This document shows positions 48,204-57,403 of a DNA stretch of 64,000 nucleotides, piece after piece. This stretch comes from JBIIJL01 sp044233795 (GTDB lineage: Bacteria; Pseudomonadota; Gammaproteobacteria; Legionellales; Legionellaceae), in contig JBIIJL010000002.1 of NCBI GenBank assembly GCA_044233795.1, positions 19,491-83,490 on the forward strand. Reading direction: 5' to 3'. The notes under the pieces were generated by a model that saw only the letters and a program-made list of their open reading frames with translations, was not told the origin of the DNA and made no database searches. Position 1 is the stretch's first letter; each line of letters begins with the position of its first letter. The translations under genes and the position numbers were made by a program.

Positions 48204-48317
48204 TCTGTTGACAATTCGTTTTGTAAAATGTTCTAAAGTCTCCATGGTATTCAGAGAACGCCTTTATGACGCGAACAAGCCTCGTCATGAAGGCGTTGTA
48301 GAGCAATTGTCAACACG
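48204..48317. repeat. Dispersed repeat family (copy 6), best-preserved ends
   Basis: About 114 bp with matching inverted ends: TGTTGACAATT at 48206-48216 and AATTGTCAACA at 48305-48315. Interior blocks shared with other copies are CGTTTTGTAAAATGTTCTAAAGT, then AAGGCGTTGTAGAGC near the right end. It lies between convergent proQ and pgk, 34 bp after the proQ stop, and could end both transcripts. Confidence 0.82.
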
Positions 48318-48346
48318 TTGCTCTAGTTTGTTTATGCAATGCAAAA

Positions 48347-49540
48347 TTATTGAGTTTTGTTTCGTTGAAGAGCCCGTTCCTCTAATGCTGCAACCGCCGG
48401 TAGGATATTACCTTCAAGGTACTCAAGGAATGCACCACCACCTGTCGAAATATATGAAATTTGTGTGGTCAAATCATACTGGTCAATGGCTGCTAGAGTG
48501 TCACCTCCTCCCGCGATGGAAAAGGCGTCGCTATTAGCAATGGCAATAGCCACTGCCCGGGTTCCGTAGGAAAACTGTGGAAATTCAAATACACCAACAG
48601 GTCCGTTCCAAATGATGGTCTTGGCATCACCTAGCAGGGCAATGTATCGGGCAACAGTTTCTGGCCCAATATCCATGATCATATCGTCGTTGGCAAGATG
48701 ATTAAGTGATTTATTATAAGCAGGGCAATTTTCACTCAGAGATTTTCCTACCACGACATCTGAGGGGAGTGGAATTTTGCAGCCAACTGATACAGCGAGG
48801 TCTAAGATGCTTCGTGCTTCCTCTAAAAGACTTGTCTCATGTAATGACATGCCGACATCAATCCCTTCTGCTTTAAGGAAGGTATTAGCAATTCCGCCGC
48901 CTGGGATCAGCACATCAACCATGCCCACCAACTCTTTGAGTAAGGAAAGTTTAGACGATACTTTTGCTCCGCCAACAATCGCAACGATAGGCTTTTCTGG
49001 GTTCTTGAAGACGTGCTGCAAGGCCTCTAATTCGCGCACTAATAGAGGGCCTGCCGCGGCAATCGCTGCATGCTTAGCGATGCCACAGGTAGATGCGTGC
49101 GCACGATGCGCTGTACCAAAGGCGTCCATCACAAATACATCACATAATCTTGCGAGACGCTTTGCTAATTCATCGCTGTTGGTTTTTTCTCCGATATTAA
49201 ATCGCGCATTTTCCAAAACGTACAATTCTCCTGGCTTGGTCTCAAGGCCATCGAGATATTGCTTTACGAAATGGACTGGATAACTTAAACGAGCGGCTAG
49301 GTAATCGGCTACTGGTTTTAAAGAAAATCGATTATCCACCTTTCCCTCTTCAGGACGGCCAAGGTGAGACAGAACCATCACTGCGGCACCTTGCTCTAGA
49401 GCGGTTCTAAGTGTTGGTAAAGCTGCTTGCAAACGTTGATCACTGCTAATTAATCCATCGAAGATAGGCACATTGAGATCTTCGCGAATCAGCACACGTT
49501 TGCCATGCAAATCAATGTCATTCATTTTGATAAGATTCAT
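48347..49540 (-). CDS. pgk: Phosphoglycerate kinase
   Basis: Glycolysis/gluconeogenesis: 1,3-bisphosphoglycerate plus ADP to 3-phosphoglycerate plus ATP. 397 residues. [28 protein letters not shown] and the nucleotide-binding [12 protein letters not shown] and [12 protein letters not shown] are canonical. AAGGA precedes the ATG. It follows gap by 9 bp in the tkt-gap-pgk unit. Confidence 0.97.
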   Translation of the reverse strand: MNLIKMNDIDLHGKRVLIREDLNVPIFDGLISSDQRLQAALPTLRTALEQGAAVMVLSHLGRPEEGKVDNRFSLKPVADYLAARLSYPVHFVKQYLDGLETKPGELYVLENARFNIGEKTNSDELAKRLARLCDVFVMDAFGTAHRAHASTCGIAKHAAIAAAGPLLVRELEALQHVFKNPEKPIVAIVGGAKVSSKLSLLKELVGMVDVLIPGGGIANTFLKAEGIDVGMSLHETSLLEEARSILDLAVSVGCKIPLPSDVVVGKSLSENCPAYNKSLNHLANDDMIMDIGPETVARYIALLGDAKTIIWNGPVGVFEFPQFSYGTRAVAIAIANSDAFSIAGGGDTLAAIDQYDLTTQISYISTGGGAFLEYLEGNILPAVAALEERALQRNKTQ

Positions 49541-49549
49541 GGTGAGTCC

Positions 49550-50542
49550 TTAAATTGTCATCATGTAGTGTGCTGTGTCTAACATACGGTTAGAAAAGCC
49601 CCATTCGTTATCATACCAAGCAACCACTTTGACCAACTGTTGGAGAACTTTGGTTTGGGTGGTGTCAAATATTGCTGAGGCAGGGCAGTGATTAAAATCA
49701 ATAGAAACAAGAGGCTCATCGCAGATGTGTAATATATCACTGGCATGATGTCTCATTACCTCATTCACTTCATCAACAGAAGTATCGCGGCTTGCGATGA
49801 AAGTAAAATCAATCACTGAGACATTCAGCGTTGGAACGCGCATCGCAAATCCATCGAGCTTACCTGAGAGTTCAGGCAAAACGAGGCCAACTGCAGATGC
49901 CGCACCTGTTTTTGTTGGGATGATCGACTGTGCTGCTGCACGGGCGCGGTGTAAATCTGGGTGGTTGCCATCTAACAGGAGCTGATCTTTCGTGTAAGCG
50001 TGAATGGTATTGAGAAGTCCTCGCTCAATACCAATGGCCTCGTGAAGTGGTTTGACAACAGGTGCTAAGCAATTGGTGGTGCAGGATGCGTTAGATACAA
50101 TTTGATCTATTTTTGATAGGTTTTGGTGGTTAACACCATAAACAATAGTGGCATCACTATCTTTGCCTGGCGCTGAGATCAAGACTTTTTTTGCGCCAGC
50201 TTCAATATGCTGCATCGCAGCACTTCGGCTGGTAAAACGACCTGTGCATTCAAGTACAAGGTCTACATTGAGCTCTTGCCATGGAAGTGCTATCGGGTCG
50301 CGTTCAGCAATAATCATTATTGGATGTCCATCGACGATAAGATAGTTCTCATCGATGGCTACACTAGATTGAAAGCGCCCATGGGTAGAGTCATAACGTG
50401 TTAAGTGAGCGGTAGTTTTGATCCCAGACACATCATTGATGGCGACTACATCGAATTCATTCTGGCGGTGGTATTCAAAAATTGATCTTAAAATACAACG
50501 GCCAATGCGGCCATAGCCATTAATTGCAATACGTATTGCCAT
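49550..50542 (-). CDS. gap: Glyceraldehyde-3-phosphate dehydrogenase
   Basis: 330 residues from ATG 50542, which has GGAGAAG upstream; the frame from 50587 is too long. NAD motif INGYGRIGR, active Cys in [13 protein letters not shown], substrate loop [18 protein letters not shown]-terminal [12 protein letters not shown]. The place between tkt and pgk also fits erythrose-4-phosphate dehydrogenase (epd) of enterobacteria, so dual or epd activity cannot be excluded by reading. Confidence 0.94.
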   Translation of the reverse strand: MAIRIAINGYGRIGRCILRSIFEYHRQNEFDVVAINDVSGIKTTAHLTRYDSTHGRFQSSVAIDENYLIVDGHPIMIIAERDPIALPWQELNVDLVLECTGRFTSRSAAMQHIEAGAKKVLISAPGKDSDATIVYGVNHQNLSKIDQIVSNASCTTNCLAPVVKPLHEAIGIERGLLNTIHAYTKDQLLLDGNHPDLHRARAAAQSIIPTKTGAASAVGLVLPELSGKLDGFAMRVPTLNVSVIDFTFIASRDTSVDEVNEVMRHHASDILHICDEPLVSIDFNHCPASAIFDTTQTKVLQQLVKVVAWYDNEWGFSNRMLDTAHYMMTI

Positions 50543-50613
50543 ACTACTTCTCCGAATTTCTGTGCCTAGGCACTTATCTATGTTCAATCAAATACAATTT
50601 TTCTGTTCGAACC

Positions 50614-52635
50614 CTATCTCAGTGCTTTGAGCGCTTCGAGAATTTTCTTAACAGTAATACCTAATTCTTCGTAAACTGCCTTAATAGGTCCTGAGGCACC
50701 AAAGCGATCAATTCCGACCACCGCACCGTCTAAGCCTACAAATCGATACCAATATCCAGTTGATGATGCCTCAATTGCAACACGTTTACGAATCAGTGAT
50801 GGTAGGACGTGTTCTTGATATGCTTGATCTTGCCCCAGAAAGCGCTCAGGGCAGGGCATAGAAACAACGCGGATACTTAGTCCTTGTGTTCGTGCTTCCT
50901 GTGCTGCAGCAAGTGCAATTTGCACTTCAGATCCTGTCGCAATGAGGATGGCATCTGGGGTGCTATCAGCTTCTTCTAAGATATATCCGCCGCGCTTGAT
51001 ATGTTCTTCTTGAGATATGTGGTGGGCTAATGCGGGTAAATTTTGTCGTGACAGAAGCAAACAAGACGGGCCTGTGTGGCGAACGATGGCTTCACGCCAT
51101 GCCACAGCTGTTTCTATTAAATCAGCAGGTCGCCATACATCTAAATCAGGTGTAAGCCTAAGCATTGCAGCATGTTCGATGGGTTGATGGGTGGGACCAT
51201 CTTCGCCTAAACCTATGGAGTCGTGTGTGTAGATGTAGATGACTCGTTGTTTCATGAGCGCAGAAAGACGCACAGCATTTCGTGCATAGTCAGAAAACAC
51301 TAAAAATGTACCACCATAGGGTATGAATCCACCATGAAGTGCAAGTCCATTCATAATGGCCGACATCGCAAACTCACGAACGCCATAGTGTATATAATTT
51401 CCTTGGAAACTCTCCCGAGTAATAGGGACCGTTCCTGACCAATCGGTATTGTTTGAACTAGTTAGATCGGCTGAGCCACCTAACAGTTCAGGTAGTTTTG
51501 CTGCAAAATATTCTATGCATTGTTGAGATGCTTTGCGCGTTGCAACGGGTTTTTTTTGTTTTAGACACTCTGTAAAGAACGCGTTTGTCATCGATGATAA
51601 GTCATCTGGTAAGTCGCCATTGATGCGTCTAAGAAATTCAGCATAATCATTTGGGCGACGATTTTTGTAGGTATCGCATTCACGTAGCCATATGGTTTCA
51701 TCCTGCTGGCCTTTTTCTTGATGGTTCCATTCAGCGTAGATAGTATCAGGTATTTCAAAGGGGGGGTAAGGCCAATTAAAGTGTTTGCGAATCGAGTCAA
51801 CATCTGCATCACCCAGTGGTGAACCGTGAGTTTGTTCACTGCCTGCATTATTTGAACCATATCCTATCACGGTCTTACAAATGATGAGGGTGGGCTTACT
51901 CTTCTCTTCTCGGGCATTAATAATAGCTTGCTCTATCTGATGAACATCATGGCCATTGATGTCATTTAATACCTGCCAATGGTATGCTTTGAAACGCATG
52001 GCGGTGTCATCAGAAAACCATGCTTCAACATGACCATCAATTGAAATGCCGTTGTTATCATAAAAGACAATTAGTTTTCCAAGTCCAAGAGTTCCTGCAA
52101 GCGAACATGCTTCATGTGAGATACCTTCCATCAAACATCCATCCCCGATAAATGCGTAGGTGTAATGGTCAATCAGGGTTGATGTTTCATCGTTAAATGT
52201 TGCTGCCAAAAGCTTCTCGCCTATCGCCATACCCACGGCATTGGCAAGTCCTTGGCCCAATGGACCAGTTGTGGTCTCAACCCCTGGTGTTTCTGTTGAT
52301 TCGGGGTGACCTGGTGTTTTAGAATGTAGTTGGCGAAAATGTTTGAGCTCATCGATGCTCAAGGCATAGCCTGTGAGGTGTAGTAACGAATATAGCAGCA
52401 TCGAGCCGTGACCATTTGATAATACAAAGCGGTCTCGGTTAAACCAGTGTGGGTTGGTTGGATTGTGCTTCATGAATTTTTGCCAAAGCACGGTCGCAAT
52501 ATCAGCCATGCCGAGTGGCATGCCTGGATGGCCTGATTGAGCACGCTCGACGGCATCGATGCTTAAAAAACGAATGGCGTTGGCCGATTCTTTTAAAAAA
52601 TGCATGTCTTCACTATTGGTCGTCAATGGGGACAC
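50614..52635 (-). CDS. tkt: Transketolase
   Basis: Thiamine-diphosphate enzyme of the non-oxidative pentose phosphate pathway. 673 residues. SIDAVERAQSGHPGMPLGMADIA at the N terminus, ThDP motif GDGCLMEGISHEACSLAGTLGLGKLIVFYDNN, and the C-terminal SIGLGEDGPTHQPIEH. The frame starts at GTG 52635; ATG ten codons later is an alternative. First gene of tkt-gap-pgk. Confidence 0.96.
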   Translation of the reverse strand: MSPLTTNSEDMHFLKESANAIRFLSIDAVERAQSGHPGMPLGMADIATVLWQKFMKHNPTNPHWFNRDRFVLSNGHGSMLLYSLLHLTGYALSIDELKHFRQLHSKTPGHPESTETPGVETTTGPLGQGLANAVGMAIGEKLLAATFNDETSTLIDHYTYAFIGDGCLMEGISHEACSLAGTLGLGKLIVFYDNNGISIDGHVEAWFSDDTAMRFKAYHWQVLNDINGHDVHQIEQAIINAREEKSKPTLIICKTVIGYGSNNAGSEQTHGSPLGDADVDSIRKHFNWPYPPFEIPDTIYAEWNHQEKGQQDETIWLRECDTYKNRRPNDYAEFLRRINGDLPDDLSSMTNAFFTECLKQKKPVATRKASQQCIEYFAAKLPELLGGSADLTSSNNTDWSGTVPITRESFQGNYIHYGVREFAMSAIMNGLALHGGFIPYGGTFLVFSDYARNAVRLSALMKQRVIYIYTHDSIGLGEDGPTHQPIEHAAMLRLTPDLDVWRPADLIETAVAWREAIVRHTGPSCLLLSRQNLPALAHHISQEEHIKRGGYILEEADSTPDAILIATGSEVQIALAAAQEARTQGLSIRVVSMPCPERFLGQDQAYQEHVLPSLIRKRVAIEASSTGYWYRFVGLDGAVVGIDRFGASGPIKAVYEELGITVKKILEALKALR

Positions 52636-52770
52636 TATTGTCTCTCAGAACCTTTGGTTCGGCAAGTTGGCGCCTCGCGGTATTTGTGATTTATATGATA
52701 TTCGGTGGTCATTCATGAACAGATACTAACAAATGATCTTATCAAGCGATGATCTTTGAGAGATATTAGG

Positions 52771-52905
52771 GCGTGTTGACAATTGATCAACAATGCTTAC
52801 GCGCCTCGGCTTGTCCGCTTCATCCAGGAGATCTCTGGACACATTGGATAAGCCACGGTACGTGGGCACTTTAGAGCATTTTCCAAAACGAATTGTCTAC
52901 AGACC
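52771..52905. repeat. Dispersed repeat family (copy 7), longest copy, in the 382-bp gap 52636-53017
   Basis: 135 bp from GCGTGTTGACAATTG to CGAATTGTCTACAGA, so the ends are inverted repeats with one or two differences. It contains CGGCTTGTCCGC, a stem formed by GGCTTGTCC and GGATAAGCC, and TTTAGAGCATTTT. It aligns end to end with the copy at 8251-8352 and, reversed, with those at 22030 and 48204. The gap otherwise holds the promoters of tkt and of the gene at 53018; the stretch after 52906 is AT-rich. Confidence 0.82.
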
Positions 52906-53017
52906 TAAATTGATTGTAGATAGCTGGCTATCAATCAGCGTACATAATTGATAAAAATTTACTTTTTGTTTATTTTGTGCGATAATAAAGCAGTTTAATC
53001 GGAATTATTTGTGTGAT

Positions 53018-54307
53018 ATGGCAGCAATTATTCGGCGACTAACAGCATACGGTATTAAGATCCCAGCTCATTATGAGAAAGACACAACGAATTGGACTTT
53101 CGCTCGCAATCTTTGCCAAGAAAATATCGACTTTCGACCACTTGTAAAAAATCATCCAGTAATTGTTCTTGAATACAGCGTCCATTGTACTAAACTTGCC
53201 CGTAATCTGTTGACTCAAGATGCATCGATGTTGCGAGAGCAATTCGAAGCGGCGCTGATGATGGCAGAATTGCTCGAGTGTATTTATTGTCATTACTTGA
53301 TTGTTCCTCGCGAAGTTGCAGCACTTGTGGCTGAGCAAAATGTTTATCGGGCATGGTTATCAATTCCTTTACGTGATGTAGAATCGGGCAGTTCCTTCAC
53401 TAAGCAGATTCGGGATAAGACGGCAAGCAGTAATTGGAGTCGCTTGTTTTTAGTTAGGCTCAGGCGTTTGCTTATTGTGATTACGCCGTTCACACAAGAT
53501 TTCGATAGGTTTCGAGAATTTGTTGCCAAGATGGAACCGCTGACTGCGCCTGTGGTGGTGTATTTGTCATGGATGTTTTTTGTGCCTAGATTACTTACGA
53601 ATATTCTGTTGACTTTAAAACATCTTGTCCCAGGATATTGGATGAGTAAAAAAGAAAATGATTTGGGATGGGAGAGTCGTTGCAGGGCTCAGTCCGAGCG
53701 GCGATGGATGGAGCTTGCTAATGATTCGGTATGGTTTAGTTCGGGGCTTGTCAATTGTTTTGTATTGACGGGGGCCTTGGCGCCGATTAGTTTCTATACA
53801 GGTTTAGTTTTGCAAACCTACGATCTGCTTTTGGCGAGCATCCGTGCTTATCTTGAGCTTTCTAGAATGACTCTATTAGAAGAACAATATCAATCGATGC
53901 TTTTAAGAACAGATTTAATGTTGAATGAGATTAATGAAATTAAACAACAGCTATCTGTTTTAAAAGAGCGCCGCGGTTTTGAGTCTATGCGGCTTTATTT
54001 AAGTATCACCAATAACGCCGTATTAGTCATTGCTGTAGCGCTTGCTTTGCCTGTGTTTGCTTTTAATCCGATTTTTCCAGCCCTTGGTGCTGCCCTCGCG
54101 GTTTTAGATACTGTGGCCTGTTATACGGGAATGAAGTGGTTAGAAACGCAAAAGCCAGTTGACAAAGTTAAGCTCCTTTCTAAAGCCGCAGCCGTTCAAT
54201 GCTTAAGTGTAGTGCCTTATGGTTTTTTTAACCAGAATGCGCTCAAAGCGGGCAATCTTGCTGGCGATAAGCTATTTCATACAAGAACGTGTTCTTTAAT
54301 CAATTAG
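53018..54307 (+). CDS. Hypothetical multi-spanning membrane protein
   Basis: 429 residues from ATG 53018; a GTG three codons earlier is possible. Not recognised. Hydrophobic segments: about 175-198 (TAPVVVYLSWMFFVPRLLTNILLTL), 246-275, 330-346 (NNAVLVIAVALALPVFAF) and 350-365, with a coiled-coil-like stretch (MLLRTDLMLNEINEIKQQLSVLKERRGF, about 297-325) between them. No signal peptide. Soluble N-terminal 170 residues with several Cys. Integral-membrane proteins of this layout are frequent among Legionellales hypothetical proteins; no role can be given. Confidence 0.7.
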   Translation: MAAIIRRLTAYGIKIPAHYEKDTTNWTFARNLCQENIDFRPLVKNHPVIVLEYSVHCTKLARNLLTQDASMLREQFEAALMMAELLECIYCHYLIVPREVAALVAEQNVYRAWLSIPLRDVESGSSFTKQIRDKTASSNWSRLFLVRLRRLLIVITPFTQDFDRFREFVAKMEPLTAPVVVYLSWMFFVPRLLTNILLTLKHLVPGYWMSKKENDLGWESRCRAQSERRWMELANDSVWFSSGLVNCFVLTGALAPISFYTGLVLQTYDLLLASIRAYLELSRMTLLEEQYQSMLLRTDLMLNEINEIKQQLSVLKERRGFESMRLYLSITNNAVLVIAVALALPVFAFNPIFPALGAALAVLDTVACYTGMKWLETQKPVDKVKLLSKAAAVQCLSVVPYGFFNQNALKAGNLAGDKLFHTRTCSLIN

Positions 54308-54355
54308 AATTTGTGATATTCTTCTTGAGATGTCAAGATTGATTGAGCATAAAGC

Positions 54356-56362
54356 ATGGTTGATACCTTATTACCCCAATTTTCCAACATCGACGTCTCT
54401 TCTTTTGCAGCAAATTTGGACAAACTTTTACAAGAAAATTTGCTAACCATTGAGACTTTGTTAAAGGAAACTTCTTTTACATGGGATAGTCTCATGCGCC
54501 CGTTGGAAGACTTGGATGCTGAATTGGCACGTCTGTGGTCTCCTTTTAATCATTTGCATGCCGTTGTCAATTCAAAGGCTCTTCGAGCCTGTTACAAATT
54601 ATGTTTGCCGAAGCTGACTGCCTATGAGACGTCGATCGGTCAAAATCAGGCTTTGTATCAGGCGATTGAGTCTATAGATAAAACTGCCCTTGATGCAGCT
54701 CAAATCAAGATTATTGGTGATGCACTTAGGGATTTTAAATTATCTGGTGTGGCGTTATCTCATCAGAAGAAACGTCGTTTTGAGAAGATCCTTACTCGTT
54801 TAGCAGAGCTGTCTCATCAATTTGAGAATCACGTTTTAGATGCAACAGATGCTTACCAACTTCATATTACTGATGCAACTCGCCTGCAAGGTCTGCCTGA
54901 GTACGTATTACAGGCGGCAGCTCATGCGGCTTTAGAGAAAGGTCAAGAAGGGTCAATTTTAAATCTTGAGTTTCCTTGTTACCTCGCTGTGGTAACGCAT
55001 GCAGATGATAGGGATCTGCGCGAGGAAATTTATCGAGCATATGTCACAAGGGCTTCAGATGAAGGCCCGAGCGCGGGAGAATTTGATAATACTGCTCTCA
55101 TGGCAGAAATTTTATCTTTGCGACATGAAAAAGCGACTCTTCTCGGATTTAAGAATTATGCAGTTTTATCGCTTGAGACTAAAATGGCGTCATCGCCTGC
55201 GCGAGTTGAGGCATTCCTTGCTGATTTATGCCATCGTGGGTATCATCAGGCGGTGTTAGAGTTTCAAGATTTACAAGCATTTGCCAAACAATTCTATCAA
55301 ATAGATAAAGTAGAGCCCTGGGATATAGCTTATCTCTCTGAGAAAAAAAGAGAGCTGGCTTTTGCAATTTCAGAAGAAGAGCTTAGGCCTTATTTTCCTT
55401 TACCAAAGGTGATGGAAGGTCTGTTTTCAATCATTCAAACCTTATATGGGATGACCCTTATCGCAGTGCGCGAGGTTGATACGTGGCATTGTGATGTGGA
55501 GTGTTTCTGTATTAAAGATGAGGTAGGACAGGTCAGGGGCTATATTTATACCGATCTGTTTGCGAGAGCGAATAAGCGTGGTGGTGCTTGGATGGATGCT
55601 TTGCAAACCCGACGAAGATTGCTGGATGGTCGGCTTGAATTACCCATCGCGACGCTTACGTGTAATTTTGCCAAACCAGCACCAAATACCCCTGCTACAT
55701 TATCACATGACGAGGTCCTGACTTTGTTTCATGAGTTTGGCCATTGTTTACAACATGTTTTGACTACGGTCGACTATTTAGATGCCTCTGGGATTAATGG
55801 AGTCGAATGGGATGCTGTTGAGCTACCCAGTCAATTTTTTGAAAATTATTGTTGGGAGAAGGACGCTTTACAACAGTTAACTGCGCATATAGGTACAGGT
55901 GAGCCATTGACGTTGTCTTTGTATGAAAAAATGCTAGAGGCCAAAAATTTTCAGTCGGCAATGGCTTTGATGCGTCAACTCGAATTTTCGATTTTTGATT
56001 TTCGGATCCATCAGGACAGCACGCAACAAGATGATCTTATTCAGACCACATTGAATGCTGTGCGCAAGGCAACTACAGTCGTTCCTATAGCGTCTTTTAA
56101 TCGATTTCAGCATAGTTTTGGTCATATCTTTGCTGGGGGATATGCAGCAGGCTATTACAGTTACAAATGGGCTGAAGTTCTGTCAAGTGATGCCTTTTCG
56201 CGTTTTGAAGAGGAAGGCGTTTTCAATGCTAAAACGGGTCGAGATTTTTTACATCAAATTCTTGAAGTGGGTGGAGCAAAAGAAGCGCTTGATGCGTTTA
56301 TTGCATTTCGAGGTCGGGAGCCAAAGGTTGATGCACTATTAAGGCACAATGGTATTCAATAA
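54356..56362 (+). CDS. prlC: Oligopeptidase A (M3 metallopeptidase)
   Basis: Cytoplasmic zinc peptidase that degrades signal peptides and short peptides. 668 residues. Zinc motif HEFGH in LFHEFGHCLQHVLT, third ligand Glu in NGVEWDAVELPSQFFE, and the C-terminal GHIFAGGYAAGYYSYKWAE. It overlaps the longest frame of the next gene, but the chosen gpx start lies 10 bases after its stop. Confidence 0.95.
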   Translation: MVDTLLPQFSNIDVSSFAANLDKLLQENLLTIETLLKETSFTWDSLMRPLEDLDAELARLWSPFNHLHAVVNSKALRACYKLCLPKLTAYETSIGQNQALYQAIESIDKTALDAAQIKIIGDALRDFKLSGVALSHQKKRRFEKILTRLAELSHQFENHVLDATDAYQLHITDATRLQGLPEYVLQAAAHAALEKGQEGSILNLEFPCYLAVVTHADDRDLREEIYRAYVTRASDEGPSAGEFDNTALMAEILSLRHEKATLLGFKNYAVLSLETKMASSPARVEAFLADLCHRGYHQAVLEFQDLQAFAKQFYQIDKVEPWDIAYLSEKKRELAFAISEEELRPYFPLPKVMEGLFSIIQTLYGMTLIAVREVDTWHCDVECFCIKDEVGQVRGYIYTDLFARANKRGGAWMDALQTRRRLLDGRLELPIATLTCNFAKPAPNTPATLSHDEVLTLFHEFGHCLQHVLTTVDYLDASGINGVEWDAVELPSQFFENYCWEKDALQQLTAHIGTGEPLTLSLYEKMLEAKNFQSAMALMRQLEFSIFDFRIHQDSTQQDDLIQTTLNAVRKATTVVPIASFNRFQHSFGHIFAGGYAAGYYSYKWAEVLSSDAFSRFEEEGVFNAKTGRDFLHQILEVGGAKEALDAFIAFRGREPKVDALLRHNGIQ

Positions 56363-56372
56363 GGGAGAGGAC

Positions 56373-56858
56373 ATGGTTGCAGGAAGCGATATATTTGATA
56401 TTCCTGTATTTTCTACGGATGGTCAGGAAACAACGCTTAAACCTTATGTAGGGAAAGTACTGTTGATAGTCAATGTAGCTAGCAAATGTGGTTTTGCAAA
56501 GCAATATACGGATCTTGAAGTAATGTATCGAGATTTCCAATCTCGTGGGTTTGTCGTTTTGGGTTTTCCGTGTAATCAATTTATGCAGCAAGAGCCGAAG
56601 AGTAACCAAGAAATTAAAGAATTTGCCAGCAGCTGTTTTAACGTTACTTTCCCCCTGTTTGCTAAATTGGACGTAAAAGGCACATTTCAAGCTCCACTAT
56701 ATTCCTATCTTAGCGAGCATCTTGAAAAAAAACCGTGGAAGTTTGTTCCTTGGAATTTTACAAAAATTATTGTGGATAGGGAGGGTCGTGTGTTACGACA
56801 ATTTTTACCGGTTGCTCCAATGAAAACGGTACGAAATGCGGTGGAATTACTGCTTTGA
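56373..56858 (+). CDS. Glutathione peroxidase family thiol peroxidase (Cys type)
   Basis: 161 residues from ATG 56373, with GGGAGAGG upstream. The catalytic tetrad is Cys39 (VASKCGFAKQY, Cys instead of selenocysteine), Gln69 (GFPCNQF), Trp127 and Asn128 (PWNFTK). Cys67 in FPCNQF is conserved in the family. Reduces hydroperoxides, probably using thioredoxin or glutathione. Similar to E. coli BtuE. Confidence 0.93.
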   Translation: MVAGSDIFDIPVFSTDGQETTLKPYVGKVLLIVNVASKCGFAKQYTDLEVMYRDFQSRGFVVLGFPCNQFMQQEPKSNQEIKEFASSCFNVTFPLFAKLDVKGTFQAPLYSYLSEHLEKKPWKFVPWNFTKIIVDREGRVLRQFLPVAPMKTVRNAVELLL

Positions 56859-56926
56859 GCACAGTGCTATTGTGTTTTGTCTTGGTATGTTTTATGCGTC
56901 ACCATAGCGAAGCTGCCTTTTTGTGT

Positions 56927-56932
56927 TATAAT
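56927..56932 (+). promoter_or_regulatory. Minus-10 element of the ssrA promoter
   Basis: A perfect TATAAT at 56927-56932 lies 10 bases before the tmRNA 5' end. No good -35 hexamer is seen 16-18 bases upstream. Confidence 0.6.
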
Positions 56933-56941
56933 AGAATTGAG

Positions 56942-57340
56942 GGGGGCGACCTGGCTTCGACGTGGGTTGCGAAACTTGAGGTGCATGCCGAGCATGAGAA
57001 CACTCGTAAAAAGACTCGACTAAACATAAATGCAAATGATGAAAACTTTGCTGCTGGAGACGCTATCGCTGCGTAAGCTTTGATAGTTAACTAGCACAGT
57101 GCGCTGCCAAAAAACCAGCGTCCCGTTGACCGAGCTTGCTTATCGGTATCGAATCAACGGTCATAGAAGATAAGCTAGTGATTTGTTGTGTCCCACATCA
57201 AACTGCGAAACTTCGGGAATCGCCGCGAATCATCCTGCCAGTCGGAGGGTAAGCGGTTAAATTTAAATGACCAGGCTATGCATGTAGAGCTGATAGCAGA
57301 GGATTTGCGGACGCGGGTTCGATTCCCGCCGCCTCCACCA
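56942..57340 (+). ncRNA. ssrA: Transfer-messenger RNA (tmRNA)
   Basis: Rescues stalled ribosomes together with SmpB. The 5' GGGGGCG pairs with the 3' CGCCTCC (one G-U), followed by the encoded ACCA at 57337-57340. The T-arm GCGGGTTCGATTCCCGC and the 5' GACCTGGCTTCGACGTGG segment match the family. The tag frame runs from GCA at 57032 to TAA at 57074-57076 and encodes ANDENFAAGDAIAA, very close to the Legionella tag ANDENFAGGEAIAA (recalled). A 73-codon frame overlapping this gene is an artefact. The 3' end borders an integrase gene. Confidence 0.96.
57318..57340 (+). other. Probable attachment site (attL/attB core) in the ssrA 3' end
   Basis: The T-arm/acceptor end of tmRNA is a standard target of tyrosine integrases, and an integrase gene on the opposite strand ends 64 bp away. 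The gene is restored on this side. No second copy of this sequence was found up to 64000, so the other end of the element must lie beyond the window. Confidence 0.55.
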
Positions 57341-57403
57341 TATAACTTGTTGATTTTAAATGATTTTTATCACTACTATCTAGTTGAAGGGTTCTCAAAG
57401 GGT

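Noticed and set aside
56855..57076. 73-codon frame after gpx
   Set aside because: It runs into the tmRNA and shares the tag frame; the ssrA gene explains the sequence.
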